A stretch of 12,873 bases of DNA from Flavobacteriaceae bacterium (GTDB lineage Bacteria > Bacteroidota > Bacteroidia > Flavobacteriales > Flavobacteriaceae): assembly GCA_018608735.1 (NCBI GenBank), contig JABAYZ010000257.1, positions 1 through 12,873 of the forward strand, read 5' to 3'. Each line of letters begins with the position of its first letter. The stretch's first letter is position 1. Under the pieces are notes generated by a model, which saw only the letters and a list, made by a program, of their open reading frames with translations, was not told the origin of the DNA and did not search any database. Below are positions 1-6,714 of the stretch, piece by piece. A program made the position numbers and the translations under genes.

Positions 1-681
1 CCCTACTAGAGCCGATAAGGCTGTCAAGCAATGGACAGGCGTCATGGCAATGGTTTCTCTTCGTCTTACATGCTGAATGTCTGAGATATAGTTTTCATTT
101 TGCTTTCCGTTTACGAATAATACACTCCCAAGTGCTGCATGGGTTTGCAAGTAAAAATCGATGTTAGGCGATGGCTTAACTTTCAAAAACTCTTTTTGCT
201 CTGTGATATAAATTGTACTGCCATTAAATTCAGGAATGGCTTCAATGTTTTTAAGTTGTTTTAATTCAAAGTTATAGCCATAAACACGTTTTAAGGTTTC
301 AGCATCAAAAGCAGCTGGCAATTTTTCTGTATAAACAATTTGGGTGTTTTTACCGTTTAATAAATTGGTTCTTAAAATGGCCAAAATAGGCGCGGTCTGC
401 GATGAAAAACTGATGGCATTTTCTGGGTTGAGTTGATTCAGGTTGGCGAGTGTCCATTCTAAGATACAAGACAAAGGATGTCCCAAACGGATGTAGTCGT
501 AAGCCGTGGGCAGTAGCTGTAATGCTGATGCCTGTGAATTATGTGTGTTAAATAAGATTTCAAACTGTTCTAAAAACAGGGTTTTAGCAGCGTTTTCGTC
601 ATAAATATCCAGCCGATGGGTGGTTAAATTTAACCAGTCGGAGGGGAGGTTTTCAAGAACTGTTTTTAGATATTTTAGCAT
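1..681 (-). CDS. Unidentified protein, 3' part cut by window edge
   Basis: An open frame of 227 codons runs from an ATG at 681-679 to the left edge without a stop, so the C-terminus is missing. The protein begins MLKYLKTVLENLPSDW and has no signal peptide or membrane segment, so it is probably cytoplasmic. I do not recognise the family. Residues about 60-110 (including YDYIRLGHPLSCILEW, then AISFSSQTAPILAIL) loosely recall the N-terminal region of Cys/Met-metabolism PLP enzymes, where a YxRxGxP-like stretch precedes a small-residue-rich segment. The active-site lysine would lie beyond the window, so this cannot be tested. The codon composition and continuous frame make it a convincing gene. 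It lies 86 bases downstream of dgkA on the same strand, so co-transcription is possible. No clear Shine-Dalgarno sequence precedes the ATG, which is common in this phylum. Confidence 0.75.
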   Translation of the reverse strand, partial: MLKYLKTVLENLPSDWLNLTTHRLDIYDENAAKTLFLEQFEILFNTHNSQASALQLLPTAYDYIRLGHPLSCILEWTLANLNQLNPENAISFSSQTAPILAILRTNLLNGKNTQIVYTEKLPAAFDAETLKRVYGYNFELKQLKNIEAIPEFNGSTIYITEQKEFLKVKPSPNIDFYLQTHAALGSVLFVNGKQNENYISDIQHVRRRETIAMTPVHCLTALSALVG

Positions 682-767
682 AGTGTGGTGTTCTGTGTTT
701 TATCTTAAAAGAGATAGCTAAGATAGATGAATCCGAGTGATTTTTAATGTGGTTTTATGCTTCGATT

Positions 768-1124
768 TTAAAAATAAGGGAAGTAAGTGATTGCAAAAAC
801 AATGATGAATGTGAAAGCTGCAAAAGCTACTGCACCAGCAGAGATATCTTTTATGAATCCTATTTTTGGATGGTTTTCTTCATGTACAAAATCGGATAAT
901 TTTTCAACGGCAGTATTTATGCCTTCTATACTTAGGACTAAACCTATTGCCATAATTTGATTAATCCAGTCTTGTTTCGAAATACCAACTACAAAGCCTA
1001 GTATTATGGATAATAAAAAAATGATGGTTTGTGCCATAATACTGTGCTCAGTTTTAAATAATAAGTACAGCCCTTTAAATGCATACTTTAAACCTTGAAG
1101 TCTTCCTTTTATAAATAATATCAT
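768..1124 (-). CDS. dgkA: DgkA-family diacylglycerol/undecaprenol kinase
   Basis: A small integral inner-membrane lipid kinase of 118 residues, the usual size for the family. The signature lies at residues 67-78 (EGINTAVEKLSD), with Glu67, Asn70, Glu74 and Asp78 matching the conserved catalytic and metal-binding pattern. It is followed by KDISAGAV at 92-99. Glu26 in KTEHSI matches the conserved N-terminal glutamate. Three hydrophobic helices are visible at about 29-50, 53-70 and 94-115, after a short amphipathic N-terminus. Family members phosphorylate diacylglycerol in Gram-negative bacteria or undecaprenol in Gram-positives. The sequence alone does not decide the substrate; the short form resembles the undecaprenol kinase branch as much as E. 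coli DgkA. The ATG at 1124 has a weak AGAGCAGA-like upstream sequence. It lies 220 bases downstream of the broken lipoprotein gene, with no convincing terminator between them. Confidence 0.9.
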   Translation of the reverse strand: MILFIKGRLQGLKYAFKGLYLLFKTEHSIMAQTIIFLLSIILGFVVGISKQDWINQIMAIGLVLSIEGINTAVEKLSDFVHEENHPKIGFIKDISAGAVAFAAFTFIIVFAITYFPYF

Positions 1125-1344
1125 TCTGCTCTAGATTTTTTGTGTTGGTAATCGATTTGTAAAATTAGTGATTTCCAAATAAAAACTTTCGAATGCAAAA
1201 AAAAAATAAAAAGTATTTTTGACTTCTGTTTTCATGGAATTTCCGTTTATACTGATAAAAATGCTCTAATAATTAAAGCTTTACTGTTTGCATGGTTAAT
1301 AAAATGAAAGTTCATCCTAAAAACTAGCATTGACTTTGTTGTAG

Positions 1345-1943
1345 CTAATGGTAATATGGTTCAATGTCAACTCCCGAAATCCCCAATTTTCCTTCAATAT
1401 CTCCAACAATACCAATCGTTAATTTAAATTCCAAAGTGTTTTTTTCTGGCTCAAATATTTTGGCTAAAACAGATATTCTTCCGTATTTTTCTTTTCGTAG
1501 GGCTTCATTTTTGAGCGATAATTCACCTTTGATTTTAGAATTTTCAAAAACGTTTCCCCTTGATTCAAAGGGGTAATTTCAATGACCCAAACTTCTCCGT
1601 CAGCAGTAGTGACTTCAATTATGTCTCCAATTAAAGTCTCTTTTCGATGTTGAACATCCCTAATGTCTTCTAAATTTACTGAAGATGTTAGGGTCTCGCT
1701 ATTATGATAAATAAGCCTAGAGCTCGTTAGAATCGCAGCTTCCGTACCATCCAAGGAAATCGTGTAGTCATAATACGCTAGTATTTTTTCGCTCTCTTCC
1801 ACGAGTTGATTTTTTTTGATATAATCCAAAGCGTATTTTTCCATATTATTTGCTGCTCTAACTCCGCCTTCGTTTAGAGAACACGAAAAAAATAGGAGCA
1901 GAGCCGATAAGGTAATGTAAGCAGACTTCTTTGTAGGTTTCAT
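1345..1943 (-). pseudogene. Small lipoprotein gene, apparent frameshift near 3' end
   Basis: From the ATG at 1943 the frame encodes 159 residues and stops at 1464. The N-terminus is a lipoprotein signal with Cys21 in LLFFSC, followed by a hydrophilic linker. Residues about 55-140 read as alternating strands (AAILTSSRLIYH, then DIIEVTTADGEVWVIEI) and a final helix (ETFLKILKSK). This resembles the layout of bacterial PH-like domains, but the resemblance is weak. After that the frame becomes lysine-rich and ends abruptly. In the -1 frame, 77 codons are open from 1578 to a stop at 1345 with protein-like composition, including KYGRISVLAKIF and LEFKLTIGIVGDIEG, but with no ATG start. The span of 599 bases is one short of a whole number of codons, so a one-base deletion between about 1464 and 1578 would explain it. 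It could be a real mutation, a sequencing error in a homopolymer, or recoding. It starts 29 bases after the thioredoxin/MsrA-like gene ends, so they are probably one operon. Confidence 0.6.
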
Positions 1944-1972
1944 AGTTGGTATTTTGGGCTCATAGTTTTGGT

Positions 1973-2962
1973 TTAATTAATGCGCATCAAAGGCCATGTG
2001 TCTTCAATGTTTTGGTTCATATAAGACGCCAATCCTTTACTTTTGTTTTTTCTCAATCCTTGAAGCCATTTGAGTTGTTTGGGGCTCAAATAGAGTTCTG
2101 CGTTTTGACGACTGCCCAAAGCACTATTAATTTTTGTTTTTTGTAACTCTGATAATGGAAGGTATTTAAAGTCCGAGTGCGACAGATAATAATGAACGTC
2201 TTTTGTTGATGTTCTAAAATTTTTAGAGTTGCTGATCGGATAAAAATCTTGTGTTTTTGCGTAAGTTGAAAGTTCAGAATTACTAATTAATGCACTATTA
2301 TATTTTACTTTTACAACTTCACTATGATCAATAAAACCAGATTCAACATCCAAAACTCCATCTAATTTTCCCAACTGCTTTTCACCTGTCCAAAAACAGT
2401 ACATTTTGAAACAAGTTTCATTAATAGTGTTAGAAGTTAAGGCTATAATTTCTTGCTCCAAAATATCCAAATAAGGGGGGATTGGTGTATTTTTAAGGGC
2501 AAGGGTTTCTTTTAAACGTTTACATAATGTTAACGCCGAATAATCATTACTGACTCTTTTTACGAGATTATTACCATCGGCATCAATAATTCTAACGACG
2601 GGATTGTTCCAGCTGGGTTCATTAAATTTTTTAAGAATCGTTCGGTCTTTTCCGTTTTTATTATTGAAAATTGCAAGTGGAATGAATTCGTTTTCCAAGG
2701 CTTCAACCATTAAGGGATGGCTCAACACATTATGCCCATAATTTCGACACGTGGCGCAGCCTGGGACTTCTTGAAACAAAATAATAATAGCTTTATTTTC
2801 TTTTTTTGCCATGGCGATAGCATCGTCATAATTTCGATACCATTGGACCGCACCCAGCTCTTCACTTTGGCTTTTGGGATTTGTTTTTTGAGCATTGATA
2901 AGATTTACTTGAATCAAGACAATGGCTGTTAATAGGTAAATAATTTTTTTGTGAATAGTCAT
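1973..2962 (-). CDS. Exported thioredoxin-like / MsrA-like fusion protein
   Basis: This 329-residue protein begins with a Sec signal peptide (about 1-24, hydrophobic core then NAQ), so it should act outside the cytoplasm. Residues about 38-158 form a thioredoxin-like domain with the redox motif Cys69-Ala-Thr-Cys72 (EVPGCATCRNYG). Residues about 184-240 resemble peptide-methionine sulfoxide reductase A: CFW at 189-191 matches the catalytic GCFW. GEKQLGKLDGV and HSEVVKVKYN (213-222) match the conserved core that follows. Compared with ordinary MsrA, the glycine before the cysteine is Tyr188. The segment of roughly 18 residues between the GY-type strand and HxEVV, which usually supplies catalytic Glu and Tyr, is missing. 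Activity on methionine sulfoxide is therefore doubtful. The C-terminal part (about 250-305, with KYLPLSELQKTKINSALG and YLSPKQLKWL) looks like a conserved extension. The gene is divergent from the DUF547 operon and probably leads the minus-strand group. Confidence 0.8.
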   Translation of the reverse strand: MTIHKKIIYLLTAIVLIQVNLINAQKTNPKSQSEELGAVQWYRNYDDAIAMAKKENKAIIILFQEVPGCATCRNYGHNVLSHPLMVEALENEFIPLAIFNNKNGKDRTILKKFNEPSWNNPVVRIIDADGNNLVKRVSNDYSALTLCKRLKETLALKNTPIPPYLDILEQEIIALTSNTINETCFKMYCFWTGEKQLGKLDGVLDVESGFIDHSEVVKVKYNSALISNSELSTYAKTQDFYPISNSKNFRTSTKDVHYYLSHSDFKYLPLSELQKTKINSALGSRQNAELYLSPKQLKWLQGLRKNKSKGLASYMNQNIEDTWPLMRIN

Positions 2963-3393
2963 AATTTTTCCAGTTTATAATATTTAGTGATAAGTTTAAT
3001 GTGCTGCCAAATAAATCCAGCAAAACAAGACTACCTTAAAAGGGAGCCGCGGTTACAATATTCTAAAATATACTTCTGGTCGATAGGTAATGAAGAATCA
3101 GATTTGAGGTCTAAAACAGCAATAAATGTAGTAAAAAAAATAAGACGAACAAAACACAGGAATCAGAATCTTGTGCTTAGTTATTAAGTTTCGACTAAAA
3201 TTATGAATAGATAAAGCCTCTAAGACCATAATAATTTTGTAAGACGTGTAAGTTATACATACTTGTCACGACTGTATACTCAAACAAGTCACATTTAAAA
3301 TTAAATAAGGCTAAAAATAGGCATTCTAAAATAGTGATAATCAGATTTTAGGTTCCCATCAATATAAGGTTAATGCTAATTAAAACATCAATA
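2963..3393. other. Divergent intergenic region, 431 bases
   Basis: The region separates two divergently transcribed genes and should hold promoters for both. A TAATTTTG sequence at 3232-3239 on the plus strand matches the Bacteroidota -7 consensus TAnnTTTG, but no good TTG-type -33 element sits about 20 bases upstream and the start codon is about 155 bases away. No matching element was found for the minus-strand gene. A 66-codon plus-strand open frame (2987-3187) is basic, resembles no family I know and has no supporting context, so I do not call it a gene. The region is unusually long for this gene-dense window. Confidence 0.5.
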
Positions 3394-4113
3394 ATGAAAA
3401 AATATACATCTGTTTTTCTACTCCTACTTTTCACCTGTTCATTACAAGCTCAGGAGCTGTCTTCCTTTTTCACAAAAACCAACCAGTTTTTAAAAGCTCA
3501 TGTTAAGAACGGCGCAGTCGCATATAAAACAATCCATTCTGATCCTTCAGAGTTAAATGAGATACTCAATCTAGCCGCAACTCTGTCGATTTCCAAAACC
3601 GACGAACGTTATAAAGCGTTTTGGATCAATGCCTATAACCTAGCAGTAATTAAAGGTATTATTGATAATTATCCCCTAAAATCGCCCTTAGATAAGCCTG
3701 GTTTTTTTGATGCTATAACCTACACTATCGCCCGCCAAAATGTTACTCTAAACACCATCGAGAATAAGCGTTTACGCGCTGTATTTAATGATGCCCGATT
3801 ACATTTTGTATTGGTATGTGGTGCCAAAGGCTGCCCTCCTTTAATTCCTATGGCATATCTGCCTGAAACCTTAGAGACTCAACTTCAAGAACAAACTAAA
3901 TTGGCCATTAATGGCGACTCATTTGTAAAAGTCAATAGCAAGAAAAAACGCGTGGAAGGCTCAGAAATCCTAAAATGGTACAAAGAAGATTTCGTTAAAA
4001 AAGGACAATCAGAAATTGATTTTTTAAACCAATTTAGAACAGAGAAAATTCCTGCAAAATTCAAATTAACATATACCACCTATAACTGGGCTTTAAACAG
4101 CCAATCAAAATAA
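3394..4113 (+). CDS. Exported DUF547 domain protein
   Basis: The preferred start is the ATG at 3394 (MKKYTSVFLLLLF), which opens a signal peptide directly. An in-frame ATG at 3373 would add seven residues in front of it. Cleavage after LQAQ is likely, but Cys15 in LFTC could make it a lipoprotein. The mature protein is almost wholly a DUF547 domain: FWINAYN at 76-82, IENKRLR at 122-128, and HFVLVCGAKGCPPL at 137-150 with Cys142 and Cys147. It ends in the YTTYNWALN-like tail usual for the family. The biochemical role of DUF547 is not established. The paired cysteines and the divergent exported thioredoxin-like gene suggest redox chemistry in the envelope, but that is inference. It is the first gene of a tight plus-strand operon; the next begins 10 bases downstream. 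Confidence 0.85.
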   Translation: MKKYTSVFLLLLFTCSLQAQELSSFFTKTNQFLKAHVKNGAVAYKTIHSDPSELNEILNLAATLSISKTDERYKAFWINAYNLAVIKGIIDNYPLKSPLDKPGFFDAITYTIARQNVTLNTIENKRLRAVFNDARLHFVLVCGAKGCPPLIPMAYLPETLETQLQEQTKLAINGDSFVKVNSKKKRVEGSEILKWYKEDFVKKGQSEIDFLNQFRTEKIPAKFKLTYTTYNWALNSQSK

Positions 4114-4123
4114 TAACACACCT

Positions 4124-5011
4124 ATGAAACTTAACATCACATTACTTCTATTTTTAATGATTGCATTTACAGTGAGTTCTCAAGAAGAACATCCCGAAGA
4201 AAAAAGTAATATCATCACCTATACGCCTTCAAAATTATTAAACAAAGGCCAGTGGGATATCAAATGGTTTAATAATTTATATACGCAGACTGAAAGCACA
4301 TTTAGTGAATCCACAGAGCCAAGAGAAACCTTTTTCACATCTACTGTTGATGTTTTTACTGGCATCTCAAACCACAACAATTTAGATGTTGGGTTGCTCT
4401 TAGAATTTCGCTCTAATGCCATCAACGGCCTAGATGCGTCCGAGGTGTTTAATTTTAAAAACGACCCCTTAAAAAGTACACGTACTGGGTTCACTTCCTT
4501 TGCACCAGCCGTGAAATTTAACCCCTTCAAGCAAGTGAGTAATTTAACAATACAATCTGCATTTCATATTCCTTTGGTGAAAAATGAATCCGTAAAAAAC
4601 GAGTTTGGAAATGACGTCTTTTTGGATCAAAAAGGCTACACATTTCAAAACAGATTCCTTTATGATTACACATTTCCTGGCGATGAATTTCAATTATTTG
4701 CTGAAATAAACACAGAACTTAACTTTGGAGACAAAGAAGATAGCTTTGCTAATGATAGTTTTGTACTAGCACCAAGCCTCTTTTTTAGTTATTTCCCAAG
4801 TCAAAAATTCACCGTTTTAGTTTTAGCACAACATGCACAACGGTTTGATATAGGGAACGATTTCCCACAAGACTACTCCGTACTTGGCGCAGGCGCCAAG
4901 TATCAACTAAGCAAAGTGGTCAATATAGAAACTCTATATACCAAGTTTGTAAGAGGGAGCAATACAGGACTAGGTCAAACTTTTAATGTTGGATTACGAA
5001 CCTTATTTTAA
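4124..5011 (+). CDS. Outer-membrane beta-barrel protein, function unknown
   Basis: This 295-residue protein has a clear signal peptide (MKLNITLLLFLMIAFTVSSQ, cleavage near residue 19-20). The rest alternates short amphipathic strands with aromatic girdle residues and polar loops, for example LDVGLLLEFRSN, FQLFAEINTELNFG and SVLGAGAKYQLSK. It ends in GLRTLF, with the C-terminal phenylalanine expected for recognition by the BAM machinery. This supports a barrel of perhaps 10-12 strands, similar in general look to the MetA/transporter-like barrels annotated in Bacteroidota, but I cannot name a family. It lies between the DUF547 gene (10-base gap) and the Omp85-like gene (21-base gap), so the three are probably co-transcribed. 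It could be a substrate of, or a partner to, either neighbour. Confidence 0.75.
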   Translation: MKLNITLLLFLMIAFTVSSQEEHPEEKSNIITYTPSKLLNKGQWDIKWFNNLYTQTESTFSESTEPRETFFTSTVDVFTGISNHNNLDVGLLLEFRSNAINGLDASEVFNFKNDPLKSTRTGFTSFAPAVKFNPFKQVSNLTIQSAFHIPLVKNESVKNEFGNDVFLDQKGYTFQNRFLYDYTFPGDEFQLFAEINTELNFGDKEDSFANDSFVLAPSLFFSYFPSQKFTVLVLAQHAQRFDIGNDFPQDYSVLGAGAKYQLSKVVNIETLYTKFVRGSNTGLGQTFNVGLRTLF

Positions 5012-5032
5012 AATCTAGATTCTAGAAGGCTT

Positions 5033-6295
5033 ATGAAATGGATTGTTTTTGTTTTTACTTTTTTTTGTATCGTTAGTACTACGGGATATGCACAAACTGA
5101 CCGCATAACTGAACTGCAGTTTTTGGGACTTAAAAAAACAAAACCAGCGTTTGTAAAAAAGTTTTTAGAAATCCAAAAAGGACAACCCCTAGACTCCATT
5201 CGAATACAAAGTGATATTATCAGGTTAAAAAGACTGGCATCCATTTCCAATGTCTCCTATGAAGTCATACCACTTCCAAATCAACAGTACCACATAAAGT
5301 TCAACTTTGAGGAAAATTTTACTCTAATTCCATCCTTCAACTATTGGACCACTATCAATACCACGGCCTACAAAATTGGAGCTTATGAGTATAATTTATT
5401 TGGTAAAAATATAAGCATTGGTGGGTTCTATCAAAATAATGGACAGAACACCTTTGCTGTGAATTTTAATGCACCATATTTGTTTTCAAACAAATGGGGT
5501 TTGGGACTAAATTTCCTCAATTGGAAAAGTGAAGAACCGCTATATATTGGGGACCGGTCTACCAACTATATCTATCAAAATACGTCTTACGAATTAGTGG
5601 GCTCTTATGAAGCAAACTTTAAAAACACCTTTCAAGTTGGGATTTCGCTTTTTAATGAAAAATACAACTCAACTGAAGAATTTACTGGACTAGACATTCC
5701 CAGGCAATTGGATTCCAATAAGCAACTCATTAAACTAATTTATACCCATCAGAATTTAGATTATTTTTATTTCTATATCAGTGGGTTTAAAAGTGTTTTT
5801 AACGGGCAATTTGTCACGGCTGATAACAGCGCTCAAAATAATTTTTTTATCGCGTGGAATGATTTTTTGTATTACAAAAGAGTAGGGGATAAAGGAAATT
5901 GGGCCAACCGGTTGCGTATTGGTTTATCAACTAATAATGACAGTCCATTCGCCCCATTTTCTTTAGATAATAACATCAATCTAAGAGGGGTAGGGAATGC
6001 GGTAGATAGAGGTACCGGAAGTATTGTGTTTAATACAGAGTACCGCTATACAGTATTTGATAAAAAAAACATTGTACTTCAAGGCAATGGATTTATTGAT
6101 GCAGGCTCTTGGCGTATTCCTGGCCAAAGCCTAAATACGTTTGCCGATTCCGAAAACATACAAGTATACTCTGGAGTAGGCCTCCGAATGATTCATAAAA
6201 AAATATTTAATCTCAACTTCCGTATCGACTATGGCTATGGCCTCACCAAAAATGCCAATCGCGGGTTTGTGTTTGGAATTGGACAGTATTTTTAA
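5033..6295 (+). CDS. Omp85-superfamily outer-membrane protein with one POTRA
   Basis: The 420-residue protein starts with a signal peptide (about 1-20, ending GYAQ). Residues about 24-93 form one POTRA-like unit: a strand (RITELQFLGLKKT), helices (PAFVKKFLEIQKG, then DIIRLKRL) and the closing strands ISNVSYEVIP and QYHIKFNFEEN. Residues about 97-420 are the barrel. It includes NINLRGVGNAVDRGTG at about 314-329, which corresponds to the loop-6 (V/I)RG(F/Y) motif, and the strand GFIDAGSW at 353-360. The chain ends in FGIGQYF. Family members insert or translocate proteins or lipids at the outer membrane. BamA normally has five POTRA domains and about 750-900 residues, so this is not BamA but a short accessory member. 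An AAGG sequence lies about 6 bases before the ATG. It is the third gene of the DUF547 operon and faces the DUF6095/murQ operon at its 3' end. Confidence 0.82.
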   Translation: MKWIVFVFTFFCIVSTTGYAQTDRITELQFLGLKKTKPAFVKKFLEIQKGQPLDSIRIQSDIIRLKRLASISNVSYEVIPLPNQQYHIKFNFEENFTLIPSFNYWTTINTTAYKIGAYEYNLFGKNISIGGFYQNNGQNTFAVNFNAPYLFSNKWGLGLNFLNWKSEEPLYIGDRSTNYIYQNTSYELVGSYEANFKNTFQVGISLFNEKYNSTEEFTGLDIPRQLDSNKQLIKLIYTHQNLDYFYFYISGFKSVFNGQFVTADNSAQNNFFIAWNDFLYYKRVGDKGNWANRLRIGLSTNNDSPFAPFSLDNNINLRGVGNAVDRGTGSIVFNTEYRYTVFDKKNIVLQGNGFIDAGSWRIPGQSLNTFADSENIQVYSGVGLRMIHKKIFNLNFRIDYGYGLTKNANRGFVFGIGQYF

Positions 6296-6443
6296 GCGTA
6301 AATGCTGATTTATATTCTTTTTCTAGTCTATATTTTTATGTTCAGCGAAATCAGAGACTTTGCTTTTAGATTTACATTTTACAACATAACTATCATCTTG
6401 TTTATACAGTACTTAAAAATGGAATTGGTTAAAATAAAGAATT

Positions 6444-6463
6444 AGCAGAGATCTAAGTCTGCT
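6444..6463 (-). terminator. Possible terminator after DUF6095 gene
   Basis: The sequence AGCAGA at 6444-6449 pairs with TCTGCT at 6458-6463, giving a 6-base stem and 8-base loop. On the minus strand it follows the DUF6095 stop by 17 bases and is itself followed by the T-rich AATTCTTTATTTT. The stem is short, so the terminator is weak or uncertain. No better hairpin was seen for the convergent plus-strand operon ending at 6295. Confidence 0.4.
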
Positions 6464-6480
6464 GTAAGTATAATAAGAAA

Positions 6481-6714
6481 TTATTTCCGTCCAAAAAGAC
6501 TATCCATAATCGTACAAATCCCTTTGAATCCAAAGTAAATTGCTGCGCCACATATCAAAATCCCTGCAATTACTAGAGGAATGTAGAGGGGCTTATCAGG
6601 ATTTGTCAACCCGGCATGTAAAATGAAAGGGCCAAGAAACGCTAAGAAAAGCGTAATTCCCATTGTTTTGAGACCATCTACTAAAAGGTCTTTATCCGTT
6701 TTTGGTGTTGCCAT
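6481..6714 (-). CDS. DUF6095 small membrane protein
   Basis: This 77-residue protein has a short charged N-terminus (MATPKTDKDLLVDGLKTMG) and two hydrophobic helices at about 17-35 and 43-65, separated by the loop GLTNPDKPLYIP. It ends in a cytoplasmic-type basic tail (FKGICTIMDSLFGRK). The loop and the closing MDSLF pattern match the DUF6095 family, which I know from Flavobacteriaceae, often beside murQ; no function is established. The ATG at 6714 lies inside the 3' end of murQ, overlapping it by 23 bases, which points to translational coupling. It is the last gene of the minus-strand operon. Confidence 0.82.
   Translation of the reverse strand: MATPKTDKDLLVDGLKTMGITLFLAFLGPFILHAGLTNPDKPLYIPLVIAGILICGAAIYFGFKGICTIMDSLFGRK

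Noticed and set aside
701..725. Inverted repeat TATCTTA / TAAGATA after dgkA
   Set aside because: The 7-base AT-rich stem with an 11-base loop has no T tract on the minus strand, so it is not a credible terminator.
1364..1576. 70-codon plus-strand open frame opposite the broken lipoprotein
   Set aside because: It is the complement of the lipoprotein tail, whose minus-strand composition is far more protein-like.
2987..3187. 66-codon plus-strand open frame in the divergent intergenic region
   Set aside because: It has no recognisable domain, an ordinary basic composition for random AT-rich DNA, and no ribosome binding site; it is short enough to occur by chance.
5014..5026. Two TCTAGA copies between the barrel and Omp85-like genes
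   Set aside because: The pair is short and close together, and looks like chance sequence in a 21-base gap; no operator or attachment site is implied.
6304..6351. CTGATT / AATCAG as a terminator for the plus-strand operon
   Set aside because: The arms are six bases and separated by nearly 40 bases of AT-rich sequence with no T tract after them.
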